Shown: positions 1-8,058, counted from the first letter of the stretch. The stretch: DNA of 19,480 nt from WLMZ01 sp037139095 (GCA_037139095.1 JBAXHD010000047.1:1-19480), one strand, 5' to 3'. Numbers and translations are program-made. The notes: generated from the sequence alone by a model not told the origin.

Positions 1-507
1 TCGCATTCGCTCTACAACCTCGATACGGCAGCGGTGGCAGAGCAGCTTCGCGTGCAGGCCAACGAGGCAATGGCGCGGGCGTTCGATGAGGTCGACTTCA
101 TCATCTGTGCAACCAACCCCGGCCCGGCCTTTGCTGCCGAAGCGGCGACCAGTAGCTCCGAGCGAAGCTTCATCGACTGGGCGAAGGACTCATCGTTTGG
201 TCGTTACGGCACCAGGGCTGCGCTGTTTGGCATGCGCGTGGCCAGCACGGTTGCTCCACGCTTGCCATCGACCTTGTTGGGCCAGATGGCCGAGCGTTTC
301 CCCGATCTCGTGTCGATGGGTGGCCTCACGATGATCTCAAATCTGTATGGGAATCCGGCTGTGTCGATCCCTGCCGGAACAATCGACGGGTTGCCGATCG
401 GGATGCAGGTGTTGGCGCCGCATCACCGCGACGAGCTGTTGTTCGACGTTGCGCTGGCCTTCGAGCGTGAGCGCCCGTGGCCGCTTGTTGCGCCAACAGT
501 GAATTGA
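1..507 (+). CDS. Amidase signature family enzyme, C-terminal part (5' end outside window)
   Basis: The reading frame is open from base 1 and ends at TGA 505-507. The GTG at 34 is only an internal codon, so this is the last ~168 residues of a longer gene. The C-terminal stretch with NLYGNPAVSIPAG, then GLPIGMQVLAP and a closing helix ending in a 'RPWP' motif is typical of the GatA/amidase signature family, which hydrolyses amide bonds with a Ser-cisSer-Lys triad. That triad lies upstream and cannot be seen, so the substrate cannot be told; a free-standing catabolic amidase is as likely as GatA of the tRNA amidotransferase. It converges on the DUF2786 gene with a gap of only 27 bases. Confidence 0.85.
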   Translation, partial: SHSLYNLDTAAVAEQLRVQANEAMARAFDEVDFIICATNPGPAFAAEAATSSSERSFIDWAKDSSFGRYGTRAALFGMRVASTVAPRLPSTLLGQMAERFPDLVSMGGLTMISNLYGNPAVSIPAGTIDGLPIGMQVLAPHHRDELLFDVALAFERERPWPLVAPTVN

Positions 508-534
508 GCCCAGCGGCGGCGCACGCGAGTGGGG

Positions 535-1929
535 CTAGCCGGAGGTGATGGCTTCGCCAGTGCCGATGGTGGCTCGATCGCCAGCGGCGCGGCCTGCGTG
601 CCAGCCGTGGGCGTTGAGGCTGCGGCTCTGCGTGAAAGTGACATTTGGGAACGCCTCGGCAAACGCATCGGCCACGGCAACCTGGCGGCTGGCCAGAATT
701 GGCAGCAGCGCTGAGCCATATTCTTGTTCGGCTTCGGCCGCTGCCGATTTCTTGGTGGCCTCGAGTCGTTCGCCGATTCGATCGGCGAACGCAACGAGAA
801 ACGCTCGCCGGAATGAGGCCGTGCGTAGGTCGCGGTCGTTGGCAGTTGCTTCGGCCGAGGCGCGGGTGGCCTGCAGCAACAGCGAGGTAAACAACAGGTC
901 GGTGAGATGCAGGTCTACCGGGAAGCCGATGATGGTGGCGAAGCCGAGGCTGGGTGACCACACGCATCGAGCACCGTTTACGTGGGCGAGCACCGAAATG
1001 AAGTCGGCCTTTTCGTCGGCGTATGGATTGTCGATATGCACTCGTCGCTGCTCGATGCCGCTGGCTCGTTTGTCGCCACCTGCGCCTGAAGCCAACACCG
1101 CAGCATCGATTGAGTAGCGGGTCATCATCTGCTGCGCTTTGGCCGTGAACGAGTCGGCTTCGGCAGGAAACGTGGTTGCTTCGGCCTTGGCCAGCAACGC
1201 CCTGATGAGCTTGAGCGCCTTGGCATCGATGTCGCCCGCAGTAGCCGATGTCGAAGACGCCGCAGCAGGAGCCGACGACGACCGAGGCGTGGTTGGTGGC
1301 AGGCCCTTGTTGCTGGCGCCCCATGCCGACGGGGGAGTGACCAGCACCGAAACCACCGGCAGTCGGAGCAGTTGTGCGTTGACCTGAAGCGCAACCGAGA
1401 TGATTTCGTCAGGGTCGAGCTTTTCGGCGCGCGCCCACGCAACGAGTGGTTGGTCGCGCCCACCGATCACAGCGTCTCGCGCGACGTTGACCACGTGAAG
1501 TTCTTCGAGTTGGCTGAGCCACGCGGCGGGAGCTCGATTGACCGCATCGGTGGCGCGTGCATCGGAGGCAATGAACGCGATTACAAACCGCCACGCCCGC
1601 ACGGTCCATTGCCGCTTGATGGCATGCGCGATGTCGGCGGGCTGCCAGCCCTGTTCGTAGAGGGCGCTGATTCGTCGTTGGATATCGAGAGCCAACAGCA
1701 CGGTAGGACGCATGTCGCTGGCCACGCTGAGCTCGATCTGGGTGAGCCGGCGAATGAACTGGTTAAACAACGGGGTGTCGGCACCTTGCCCGATGGCTGC
1801 GTATGAAGCGCCGGCGATCATTCGGCCAATGGTCTCGGGAGTGTGGTGTTGCGAGTCGGAGCCGAGAGTGTCGGGATCGACGATTTGGCGCTGTGCTTGT
1901 GCGCGACGTTTGTGGCTGCTCTTGCCCAT
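535..1929 (-). CDS. DUF2786 domain-containing protein
   Basis: A 464-residue protein starting at ATG 1929. An N-terminal helical region (about 30-200) leads into a Pro/Ser/Ala-rich linker (about 200-232). A DUF2786 motif follows at about 235-275 (KALKLIRALLAKAE, then FPAEADSFTAKAQQMM and RYSID), and then a mixed region to the end. DUF2786 occurs in actinobacteria and some phages; its biochemical role is unknown to me. The basic start (MGKSSHKRRAQAQ) might bind nucleic acid, which is inference. There are no transmembrane segments. The gene stands alone, with the Rieske gene 56 bases away on its upstream side on the same strand. Confidence 0.8.
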   Translation of the reverse strand: MGKSSHKRRAQAQRQIVDPDTLGSDSQHHTPETIGRMIAGASYAAIGQGADTPLFNQFIRRLTQIELSVASDMRPTVLLALDIQRRISALYEQGWQPADIAHAIKRQWTVRAWRFVIAFIASDARATDAVNRAPAAWLSQLEELHVVNVARDAVIGGRDQPLVAWARAEKLDPDEIISVALQVNAQLLRLPVVSVLVTPPSAWGASNKGLPPTTPRSSSAPAAASSTSATAGDIDAKALKLIRALLAKAEATTFPAEADSFTAKAQQMMTRYSIDAAVLASGAGGDKRASGIEQRRVHIDNPYADEKADFISVLAHVNGARCVWSPSLGFATIIGFPVDLHLTDLLFTSLLLQATRASAEATANDRDLRTASFRRAFLVAFADRIGERLEATKKSAAAEAEQEYGSALLPILASRQVAVADAFAEAFPNVTFTQSRSLNAHGWHAGRAAGDRATIGTGEAITSG

Positions 1930-1985
1930 GGGGTCAGTGTGTCAAAGGGGTGCGCGACAGTGGCGGCCGAATAGGCATGGGCAGG

Positions 1986-3173
1986 TCAGGCGTCGCCGGC
2001 GGTGTCGGGTTCGGTGTCGAGTTCGGTGTGAGCGTCGGCGTCGGCGTCAAGAAACTGGTCGAGCAACTGATGGAACAGTTGGCCGCCGCCTTCGTTGCGT
2101 CCGAACAGAACATGCGACTTTGCGCCCGTAGCCAGCGCGCGTTGCTGGTTCACGCCGGTGGGGTAGTCCTCGTCGCGCACAACCATCTCTAAGAACTCAG
2201 CTCGTCGGTTGGCGTCGGCTCGTTCGGCCTCAGTGGGAGGTTGCGCAACAAAGTAGTTCTGAATGGTGATCGAGGTGCCGGGCGTGGCGCCAGGAAACAG
2301 TTGGCTCACGAGACCGCCACTGCTGGTTCCGGCAAACGAGATGTGCGGGAAAATCGTCCACACGCCGCTACACATCGCGTTGAGATCCCATTGATCTTCG
2401 GGCACATCGCGCAGCGCCAGCAGCTTGGGGTCGGGTGAGGTCATTCGCTGATGCGGGCCCCACGCGCGGTAGATGGCCTTGTTGCTGATTTCAGTGCCAA
2501 ACGTGTCGCGGTGCAAAAACGGCAGGTGATAAAAGTCGAGGTATCCGTCGTAGGCAATCTTCCAGTTGGGGCCAACCAGTTGCTTTGTGGAGATCAGGTT
2601 CCATGTGCCGAACCCAAAGAAATCGAGCACTTGGTCGTAACCGCGCAGGTGCTTGTCGATGTCGATGGGTGCGCCCGGGGTGAGCACTACAAACACGAGC
2701 CCGGCGCGTTCGGCCACCGGTAACGGCGTGAGTCCAAGGCACGATGTGTCGATGTCGCCGAAGTGCTCGCGATCGGTAACACCGACCAACTCGCCACCCG
2801 AGTTGTAGGTCCAGTTGTGGTACGGACATGCGAAGCGACGCGCTGTGCCGCTGCCATCGGGCACCACTACGGCGCCGCGATGGCTGCATGAGTTGATGAA
2901 CGCTCGCGCTTGGCCGTCGTTGCCGCGCGTGATCAACACTGGGGTGTCCATCACCGTCATGGCTTTGTATGAACCTGGCTCTTGTAGTTCGCCACCCAAT
3001 GCAAGCATCAGCGGCATGCGGCGAAACATGTTGACCTCGCGCTGCCAACGCTCAGGGTCGAGGTAGTGAGCAGCGGGCACCCGATACACATCGTCGGCTT
3101 GCGACGGCGTGTTGCCAGCGAGCACATGCGCAATGTTCTCGCGAGCCATCGAGATGAACTCGTGCCTGTTCAT
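1986..3173 (-). CDS. Rieske [2Fe-2S] aromatic-ring-hydroxylating oxygenase, large subunit
   Basis: A 395-residue protein. The Rieske domain spans about 55-160, with the cluster ligands C96-S-H98 and C116-P-Y-H119. The catalytic domain has the mononuclear iron site in DFYHLPFLH (H216 and H221), and D336 in VVRDEDYPTG is the likely third ligand, followed by the usual Gln pair. The Asn often seen before the first His motif is replaced (YDGYLDFYH). Such enzymes insert oxygen into aromatic or sterol-like substrates using electrons from a reductase; no reductase or ferredoxin gene is in view. The start codon overlaps the upstream SDR stop (ATGA), implying translational coupling. The C-terminus (about 376-395) is an odd acidic Asp/Ala/Thr tail encoded by GTCGGC-like repeats. 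Substrate unknown. Confidence 0.9.
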   Translation of the reverse strand: MNRHEFISMARENIAHVLAGNTPSQADDVYRVPAAHYLDPERWQREVNMFRRMPLMLALGGELQEPGSYKAMTVMDTPVLITRGNDGQARAFINSCSHRGAVVVPDGSGTARRFACPYHNWTYNSGGELVGVTDREHFGDIDTSCLGLTPLPVAERAGLVFVVLTPGAPIDIDKHLRGYDQVLDFFGFGTWNLISTKQLVGPNWKIAYDGYLDFYHLPFLHRDTFGTEISNKAIYRAWGPHQRMTSPDPKLLALRDVPEDQWDLNAMCSGVWTIFPHISFAGTSSGGLVSQLFPGATPGTSITIQNYFVAQPPTEAERADANRRAEFLEMVVRDEDYPTGVNQQRALATGAKSHVLFGRNEGGGQLFHQLLDQFLDADADAHTELDTEPDTAGDA

Positions 3174-4072
3174 GGATGACCTTGGTAGAAGGGCAACTCG
3201 TCTCGACCCATCATCAGCACCTTGTGCTCATCCATCGAAACCACGTCCTGCCAGTTGTCACGAAGCATCTCGATAGTGAGTTCGGCACCCACCTCAAAGC
3301 CGGGCACACCGACAGTGGCGATGCGTGCCACGCGTCCGCCACCGCTGCTGATGAACTCGCCCGTGCATGGCGCATCGGGATGGCACAGCAGCGCGCCCGC
3401 AGGCGCACAGAGGTGCGGCGGAAAGTTGTGTTCCATCCACTGTCGTGTGTCTTCGTTTGGATTCAACGCAGCGGCACGTGTGTAGCCCATAGGCAAAATC
3501 GCGTTGACCTTGATGTTGTGTGGCGCACCTTCAACAGCGAGCGCACGCGTGAGGCCCCACAGGCCGGCCTTTGCCATTGAATACACCGGCATGCCGGCGG
3601 CACCCATAGAGCTGCCCGACGATGTGAACACGATGCGACCGCCGCCTGCCGCAGTCATGATGGACCACGCGGCTCGTGCTGTGTAGAACGAGCCGAGCAG
3701 ATGTGAGTCGACGATCTTGCGCAACAACTCGTTGTCGACAGTGTCGATGGCTCCGGTGGGTCCACCGTTGCCCGCGTTGTTGAGCAGTGCGTCGAGCCGA
3801 CCGTGCCGCGCAAATGTCTCGTTGACCAACGCTGCCGCAGCTTCGGGGTCGGCGACCGAGCCGATGTGTGCATGAGCAATGCCGCCCGCAGCAACGATGT
3901 CGGCCACGGTGCGATCTGAATGAGATTGCGACACATCGTTGACAACCACTGTTGCGCCGCGGGCTCCGAGCAACAAAGCGTGCTCGCGTCCGATGCCGCG
4001 CGCCGCGCCGGTGACGATGACGACCTGGCCATCGAAACGCATCGTTGCGTCGGTCGATGAAGCGGTGCTCAC
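3170..4072 (-). CDS. SDR family NAD(P)-dependent oxidoreductase (classical, C-terminally extended)
   Basis: A 300-residue short-chain dehydrogenase. The Rossmann glycine motif TGAARGIG is at 21-28, NNAG at 98-101, and the catalytic Ser at 151 with Y164-xxx-K168. N47-D-V after strand 2 suggests a preference for NAD. The C-terminal ~60 residues (GFEVGAELTIEMLRDNW) extend the core, as in 17-beta-hydroxysteroid / hydroxyacyl-CoA dehydrogenase relatives. The GTG start at 4072 overlaps the EVE stop (GTGA), and the gene's own stop overlaps the Rieske start (ATGA). An alternative ATG at 4042 (MRFDGQVVIVTG) would give the more usual SDR N-terminus. It probably acts on the same pathway as the Rieske oxygenase, for example on a ring or side-chain alcohol; this is inferred from the coupling only. 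Confidence 0.9.
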   Translation of the reverse strand: MSTASSTDATMRFDGQVVIVTGAARGIGREHALLLGARGATVVVNDVSQSHSDRTVADIVAAGGIAHAHIGSVADPEAAAALVNETFARHGRLDALLNNAGNGGPTGAIDTVDNELLRKIVDSHLLGSFYTARAAWSIMTAAGGGRIVFTSSGSSMGAAGMPVYSMAKAGLWGLTRALAVEGAPHNIKVNAILPMGYTRAAALNPNEDTRQWMEHNFPPHLCAPAGALLCHPDAPCTGEFISSGGGRVARIATVGVPGFEVGAELTIEMLRDNWQDVVSMDEHKVLMMGRDELPFYQGHP

Positions 4073-4524
4073 GCGCGTGCCATCTTCAGGATTCGCGCAG
4101 CCACTTTGTTGTCAACCGGCGTCACCGACAAACGGCTGCCGGCCTTCAGGATCATTAGTTGGTCATCGCTGAATGTGTCGCGCAGCGTGTCGAGCGAGAT
4201 GTAGTTGGCGAAGGTCTCCACATAGCGAACCTTCACGGTTTGCCAACGTGGGTTATCGGGGGAACTCTTTGCATCGAAGTAATGCGACGTGGGATCAAAC
4301 TGAGTGGGGTCGCTCACGTTGACGGCAATCACTTCGCACAGTCCAGCGATTCCGGGCGGCTGCACTTTCGAGTGATAGAAGAACGCAAGATCGCCAACCG
4401 TGGCGGTGCGCAGAAAGTTGCGTGCTTGATAGTTGCGCACGCCATCCCACACAGTGGTCTTGGCTTTTTTGAGATGTTCGATTCCGAACGACTCGGGTTC
4501 TGACTTGAACAACCAGTGCTGCAT
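4069..4524 (-). CDS. EVE domain-containing protein
   Basis: A 151-residue protein that is one complete EVE (PUA-like) domain. It begins with MQHWLFKSEPESF, then has VWDGVRNYQARNFLR (25-39) and GDLAFFYHS, and closes near the end with LSVTPVD. The family is thought to bind modified bases in DNA or RNA (the human relative is THYN1). It is first in a three-gene run whose genes overlap by 4 bases, ahead of an SDR and a Rieske oxygenase; no functional tie to those is known to me. A TAGATT -10-like element lies 9 bases before the ATG. Length is normal and nothing looks broken. Confidence 0.9.
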   Translation of the reverse strand: MQHWLFKSEPESFGIEHLKKAKTTVWDGVRNYQARNFLRTATVGDLAFFYHSKVQPPGIAGLCEVIAVNVSDPTQFDPTSHYFDAKSSPDNPRWQTVKVRYVETFANYISLDTLRDTFSDDQLMILKAGSRLSVTPVDNKVAARILKMARA

Positions 4525-4533
4525 GAGACCGTC

Positions 4534-4539
4534 AATCTA
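4534..4539 (-). promoter_or_regulatory. -10-like element TAGATT for the EVE-SDR-Rieske operon
   Basis: On the reverse strand TAGATT lies 9 bases before the EVE ATG. It fits the actinobacterial TANNNT -10 pattern and leaves almost no leader. No clear -35 was seen. Confidence 0.4.
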
Positions 4540-4583
4540 GTTCAGCCCGCAGCTATCGATGGTGGTGAAGACAACCCGCCGAC

Positions 4584-4589
4584 TAGCTT
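4584..4589 (+). promoter_or_regulatory. -10-like element TAGCTT, leaderless start of the SDR gene
   Basis: The hexamer ends 7 bases before ATG 4597, the spacing expected if transcription starts at or next to the A of the start codon. There is no convincing Shine-Dalgarno sequence in the gap. It supports choosing ATG 4597 over GTG 4516. Confidence 0.45.
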
Positions 4590-4596
4590 GCGGTGG

Positions 4597-5439
4597 ATGA
4601 GCGATCGACCAGTAGCAGTAGTCACCGGAGCTAGCCGCGGAATCGGCCGGTCAACGGCAATAGCGATGGCGCGTGCAGGTTACGACGTGGTCATCACCGC
4701 TCGGTCGGTCACCGCAACATCGGTGCCGTTCGCCGGTACCACGCACAATGATCCCGATGCTGGCGCAGTACTGCCGGGTGGTTTGCCCGAGGTTGCCGCA
4801 GCGATCGAGGCGCACGGTGCGCGCTGCGTGTGCGTGCCAATGGATCTCACCGATCGCGCCTCGGTTACCGCTGCTGCAGCCGCGATGGTTGGCGCGTTTG
4901 GTCGCGTTGATGTTTACGTAAACAACGCCATCTATCAGGGCCCAGGCCTCAATGATTCGGTGATGGCCACGCTGGCCGAAGATGTCGATCGCGTGGTTGC
5001 CGCCGACACAATCACACCGCTGATTCTGGTCCACGCAGCGTTGGCCTCGATGCTTGATCACGGCGGGGGAGTGGTGATTCACCTCACCTCGGGTGCAGCC
5101 ACGATGGCGCCGCGAGCGCCGTTCGGTCAGGGCGGTTGGGGCCTTGCGTACGCAATCGCCAAGGGTGGCGCACATCGCATGGTTGGTGTGCTGCACGTAG
5201 AACTCGCGGCGGCGGGTATCCGTGCCTACAACTTGAACCCTGGTCATGTGGTGACCGAAGTGGGCCGGGCGCGTGCGCAACGAGCGGGCAGCGAGGCGAC
5301 TGGGCAATCGCCAGAGATTCCTGCAGCGGCAATGGTGTGGCTGGCGCTTGGCTCAGCCGAGGCTCAGGCTCTTGCGGGCACAGATGTTGTGGCTCGCGAT
5401 GTGGTGAAGCAGCACAACCTTGAAGTGATTGGCGCCTAA
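4597..5439 (+). CDS. SDR family oxidoreductase
   Basis: 280 residues from ATG 4597. The frame is open back to a GTG at 4516, but the 27 extra residues lack similarity to SDR proteins, and the Rossmann motif TGASRGIG (10-17) sits at the normal distance from this ATG. Other landmarks are MDLTD (82-86), NNAI (109-112, in place of the usual NNAG), a Ser at 165 and Y185-xxx-K189. A ~20-residue insertion follows strand 2 (about 37-62, containing a Pro/Gly-rich loop). A TAGCTT -10-like hexamer ends 7 bases before the ATG, so the mRNA is probably leaderless. It is divergent from the EVE operon. The NNAI change and insertion mark an atypical subgroup; the substrate cannot be predicted. Confidence 0.88.
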   Translation: MSDRPVAVVTGASRGIGRSTAIAMARAGYDVVITARSVTATSVPFAGTTHNDPDAGAVLPGGLPEVAAAIEAHGARCVCVPMDLTDRASVTAAAAAMVGAFGRVDVYVNNAIYQGPGLNDSVMATLAEDVDRVVAADTITPLILVHAALASMLDHGGGVVIHLTSGAATMAPRAPFGQGGWGLAYAIAKGGAHRMVGVLHVELAAAGIRAYNLNPGHVVTEVGRARAQRAGSEATGQSPEIPAAAMVWLALGSAEAQALAGTDVVARDVVKQHNLEVIGA

Positions 5440-5449
5440 GCGCCGCGGA

Positions 5450-5689
5450 TCACTCGCCGTCTTGCTCGATGGCGTCGAGGAATGAGTCGACGTCGTCGTC
5501 TTCTCCACCGACAAGCCAAATGACGACACCGTCGTCGCCTTCGTCTTCCCACGGCAGCACACCCTCGACCGAGTAACGATCGACCGTGATGTCGTCGTGG
5601 TTGTCGTCGACAGGGGCCACAACAGCAAGCTCTACCTCGGCGTCGGGTGGCTGGTCACGCAAAATGTCAATGAGTTCTCGCACACGCAT
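5450..5689 (-). CDS. Small acidic hypothetical protein
   Basis: A 79-residue protein starting at ATG 5689. A good ribosome binding site (AAGGACTG) lies just upstream, which makes this a real gene despite its size. The start, MRVRELIDILRDQPPDAEVELAV, follows the 'xxELIxxLxxxPPDAxV' pattern found in many small uncharacterised, often phage-borne, proteins. The rest is very acidic (HDD, EDEGDD, GGEDDDVD) and has no cysteine or membrane segment. It lies 42 bases downstream of the 196-residue hypothetical gene on the same strand and may share its transcript. Function unknown; an acidic inhibitor or chaperone-like role would be speculation. Confidence 0.7.
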   Translation of the reverse strand: MRVRELIDILRDQPPDAEVELAVVAPVDDNHDDITVDRYSVEGVLPWEDEGDDGVVIWLVGGEDDDVDSFLDAIEQDGE

Positions 5690-5731
5690 AATCAGTCCTT
5701 TTCATTGCGACCTGAAAGTTTTACCGGCTTC

Positions 5732-6322
5732 TTAGTGTTCGTCCAACCAAGCAGGTGCTTGAGCCAGCAGAAAAAGGCTCACATCTTTGCAGCGGTCGAG
5801 GGTTGCGCATAGGGGTTCGTCGAGGCTCGAGTACACATCGGCAAGCTCGATCGACAAACGGGCGACAATAGACAGGCTGCGATCGGGAGCATCGGTCACG
5901 CTGGCAAACGAGTCGATAGCCGACACCTCAACCGGAAGATCGATGCCGCCCACACCGGCGAGCTCGGTGGCCAAGATGAGCAGATCGGGTGGATGCACTA
6001 GTGGTGGAAGTGTCCAGGTGAAGTGCACCGGAAACGCAAACCCTGACGGTGGCTGATCGTCGGGGTCATCCATCTTCAATACTTCGTCTTCGAAGCCGAG
6101 TAACGCGCGGGGATCAACCTCAAGCGACAGGTGAAGGTCGATGGGTCCGCTGCACGCCTCTTCGGGGTGCAGGTCTACTTCCCAGAGTTGGCGCAGCGAG
6201 TAGGTCTCTACGAAGTGGCGTTCGTCGTGCACGTGGAAGCCATGGTCGATGGCGTGACTCTTCACGTCGGCGATAAAACCGGCAACATCGATAACAGCCA
6301 AGTCAGACCCTTCTGTGTGCAT
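5732..6322 (-). CDS. Hypothetical protein, soluble, acidic
   Basis: The frame is open to 6619, but the first 99 codons run antisense through the phosphatase gene and look non-coding. ATG 6322, preceded by GGGCGAA as a ribosome binding site, gives 196 residues; GTG 6349 is an alternative. The protein has a His-rich segment (HAIDHGFHVHDERHF), a central acidic stretch (about 70-95, with KMDDPDDQPPSG) and the segment TWTLPPLVHPPDLLILATELAG. There is no signal peptide or transmembrane helix. I do not recognise the family. The gene is divergent from the phosphatase gene and heads a short unit with the 79-residue acidic protein. Confidence 0.65.
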   Translation of the reverse strand: MHTEGSDLAVIDVAGFIADVKSHAIDHGFHVHDERHFVETYSLRQLWEVDLHPEEACSGPIDLHLSLEVDPRALLGFEDEVLKMDDPDDQPPSGFAFPVHFTWTLPPLVHPPDLLILATELAGVGGIDLPVEVSAIDSFASVTDAPDRSLSIVARLSIELADVYSSLDEPLCATLDRCKDVSLFLLAQAPAWLDEH

Positions 6323-6345
6323 TTCGCCCGGCGAGCGATGTCCTG

Positions 6346-6355
6346 ACACTACTCT
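6346..6355. promoter_or_regulatory. Overlapping divergent -10 elements (TAGTGT minus, TACTCT plus)
   Basis: On the + strand TACTCT (6350-6355) ends 6 bases before ATG 6362, so the phosphatase mRNA should be leaderless. On the - strand TAGTGT (6346-6351) would start the hypothetical gene's mRNA with a leader of roughly 15-20 bases carrying the GGGCGAA ribosome binding site. The two hexamers share two base pairs, so two polymerases could not sit there at once. Confidence 0.45.
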
Positions 6356-6361
6356 GAAGCG

Positions 6362-7105
6362 ATGTTGACCGACACCCTCGCGCTCTTTGAGTCGATAGCC
6401 GACTCGGTTGGTGCGGGGTTGCGCGCTGTCACCGACTGGGGGCCATCTGGTCAGCGCGAGGGGCAGTACAGCGCCGATCTCATTGCTGATCAGATTGTGC
6501 TCACTGCGCTTGCTGATGCCGACCTCAGCGTGTTGTCTGAAGAGAGCGGCCTCACCATTCGCGGCAGTGCCGATCTCGTCATTGTCGATCCGCTCGATGG
6601 CTCTACCAATGCCAGCCACGGTGTGCCGTGGTTCGCTACGTCACTGTGCCTTGTCGATTCCGATGGCGCAGCAGTGGCGCTTGTCCGCAACCAGGCCAGC
6701 GGCCAGACCTATACCGCGATTCGCGGCCAAGGCGCGTGGTGCGGCGACACCAGGCTGTCAGCTTCGCGTTGCACCAATATCGGCGACGCGTTTGTGGGTC
6801 TCAGCGGTCTGCCGCCGCGGCATCTTGGGTGGCGTCAGTTTCGTGCGCTTGGCGCAGCGGCGCTCGATCTGTGTCTCGTCGCATCTGGTGTGCTCGACGG
6901 TTTCATTGATTGCAGCGTCGACGCTCACGGCGTATGGGATTACGCGGCCGGGGTGCTCATCTGTACCGAAGCCGGCGCCGTGGTGAGCGATGCGTTGCAG
7001 CGAGACCTGTTGGTTCGTGATCCGGCGATGAAGCGCACGCCGGTTGCAGCTGCGACGCCGCAATTGCTGCAACAACTGATGGCGGCGCGGGGCAGCTTTA
7101 CCTAA
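6362..7105 (+). CDS. Inositol monophosphatase family protein
   Basis: 247 residues, the normal family length. The metal-binding motifs are present: SEESG (59-63), DPLDGSTN (76-83, matching DPxDGTxN) and WDYAAG (192-197). The closing EAGAVVSD (203-210) matches the usual 'EAGGxVxD'. Members are Mg-dependent, Li-sensitive phosphatases that act on inositol-1-phosphate, histidinol-phosphate, fructose-1,6-bisphosphate or PAP; the substrate cannot be told from the motifs. PAP hydrolysis (CysQ-like) would fit the APS-kinase gene further on, but the genes are 4 kb apart and I would not infer it. It converges with the sigma factor gene, 8 bases apart, with no obvious terminator between. Confidence 0.88.
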   Translation: MLTDTLALFESIADSVGAGLRAVTDWGPSGQREGQYSADLIADQIVLTALADADLSVLSEESGLTIRGSADLVIVDPLDGSTNASHGVPWFATSLCLVDSDGAAVALVRNQASGQTYTAIRGQGAWCGDTRLSASRCTNIGDAFVGLSGLPPRHLGWRQFRALGAAALDLCLVASGVLDGFIDCSVDAHGVWDYAAGVLICTEAGAVVSDALQRDLLVRDPAMKRTPVAAATPQLLQQLMAARGSFT

Positions 7106-7113
7106 CGAGATGT

Positions 7114-8058
7114 TCAGCCAGCGACGGGGCTGCGCTCGCCGTCGTTCCAACTGCGCGTTGCTGTTGGGTGGCGCAACTTGCCCAACGCACGGGCTTCGAT
7201 CTGTCGAATGCGCTCGCGAGTGAGATCGAACGTGGCGCCGATTTCAGACAGGGTCTGAATGTCGTGGCCAATGCCGAATCGTGCTGAGAGCACGGCGCGC
7301 TCGCGTTCGCTGAGTCGCGCGAGTTGTGCGTGTAAGGCCTGACGTTCGAGGGCCGAAGCGGCCGCGTCGAATGGTGCGATCGCATCGGGGTCTTCGACCA
7401 TGTCGCCCAACACTGCTTCGCTGTCGTCGCCCAGTGGCGCCGACAACGACATGATGCCGCGACGATGCTGCTGCACCAGACCGATGCGCTCAGCGGTGAT
7501 GCCGGTATCGGCAGCGATCTCTTCGCTGGTTGGCTGGCGATCGAGCGACTCCCACAACTTTGCGGTGCTCTGATCGATGAGGCTGTATTGCTCGCGAACG
7601 TGTGACGGCACGCGGATGGTGCGCGAGGTGTCGTTGACCGCTCGGCCGATGGCTTGGCGAATCCACCATGTTGCGTAGGTGCTGAACTTGAAGCCCTTGG
7701 TGTGGTCGAACTTCTCGACCGCTTTCATCAAGCCGACGTTGCCTTCTTGAATCAGGTCGAGCAGACCAAGGCCATGGCCATCGAAGCGCTTGGCGATGCT
7801 GACCACCAGGCGCAAGTTGCTCTGGATAAATGTCTGGCGCGCGGCTGCTGCGGCCGCAACAAAGCCCTCGAGTTCGGCGCGACGCTTCGCGCTGATCGGC
7901 GGACTCGTCTCGAGTTGCTCTTGAGCCGAGCGGCCAATTTCGATACGCGCCGCAAGGGTGCGTTCGTCTTCGACAGTAAGCAGGGCGTGCGCGCCTATCT
8001 CTTCGAGATAGCGGCGGAGAACATCGTCCCCTCCGGAGTCACCGCTGCGTGATGCCAT
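7114..8058 (-). CDS. RNA polymerase sigma-70 family factor, RpoD-like (group 1/2)
   Basis: 314 residues from ATG 8058. A TTG at 8118 extends the frame, but MASRSGDSGGDDVLRRYLEEIG is the natural start. Region 1.2 is at about 11-42 (DDVLRRYLEEIG). Region 2 is at about 75-150, with NLRLVVSIAKRF, DLIQEGNVGLMKAVEKFD and FSTYATWWIRQAI, the primary-sigma -10 recognition signature. Region 3 is at about 150-230, and region 4 at about 245-297, with LTRERIRQIEARALGKLRHP, the -35 recognition helix. No long acidic 1.1 region precedes it, and the length suits a group 2 (SigB/HrdB-like) factor, although it could be the principal sigma of a small genome. A TACGGT hexamer 8 bases before the ATG suggests a leaderless mRNA. 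Confidence 0.92.
   Translation of the reverse strand: MASRSGDSGGDDVLRRYLEEIGAHALLTVEDERTLAARIEIGRSAQEQLETSPPISAKRRAELEGFVAAAAAARQTFIQSNLRLVVSIAKRFDGHGLGLLDLIQEGNVGLMKAVEKFDHTKGFKFSTYATWWIRQAIGRAVNDTSRTIRVPSHVREQYSLIDQSTAKLWESLDRQPTSEEIAADTGITAERIGLVQQHRRGIMSLSAPLGDDSEAVLGDMVEDPDAIAPFDAAASALERQALHAQLARLSERERAVLSARFGIGHDIQTLSEIGATFDLTRERIRQIEARALGKLRHPTATRSWNDGERSPVAG

Noticed and set aside
326..1324. 332-codon reverse-strand open frame
   Set aside because: It is Arg/Pro/His-rich, lacks family motifs, and lies in another frame of the DUF2786 gene and antisense to the amidase.
6323..6619. N-terminal extension of the hypothetical gene to 6619
   Set aside because: It would run antisense through the phosphatase start and metal-site region; ATG 6322 has a ribosome binding site and both genes then have sensible divergent promoters.
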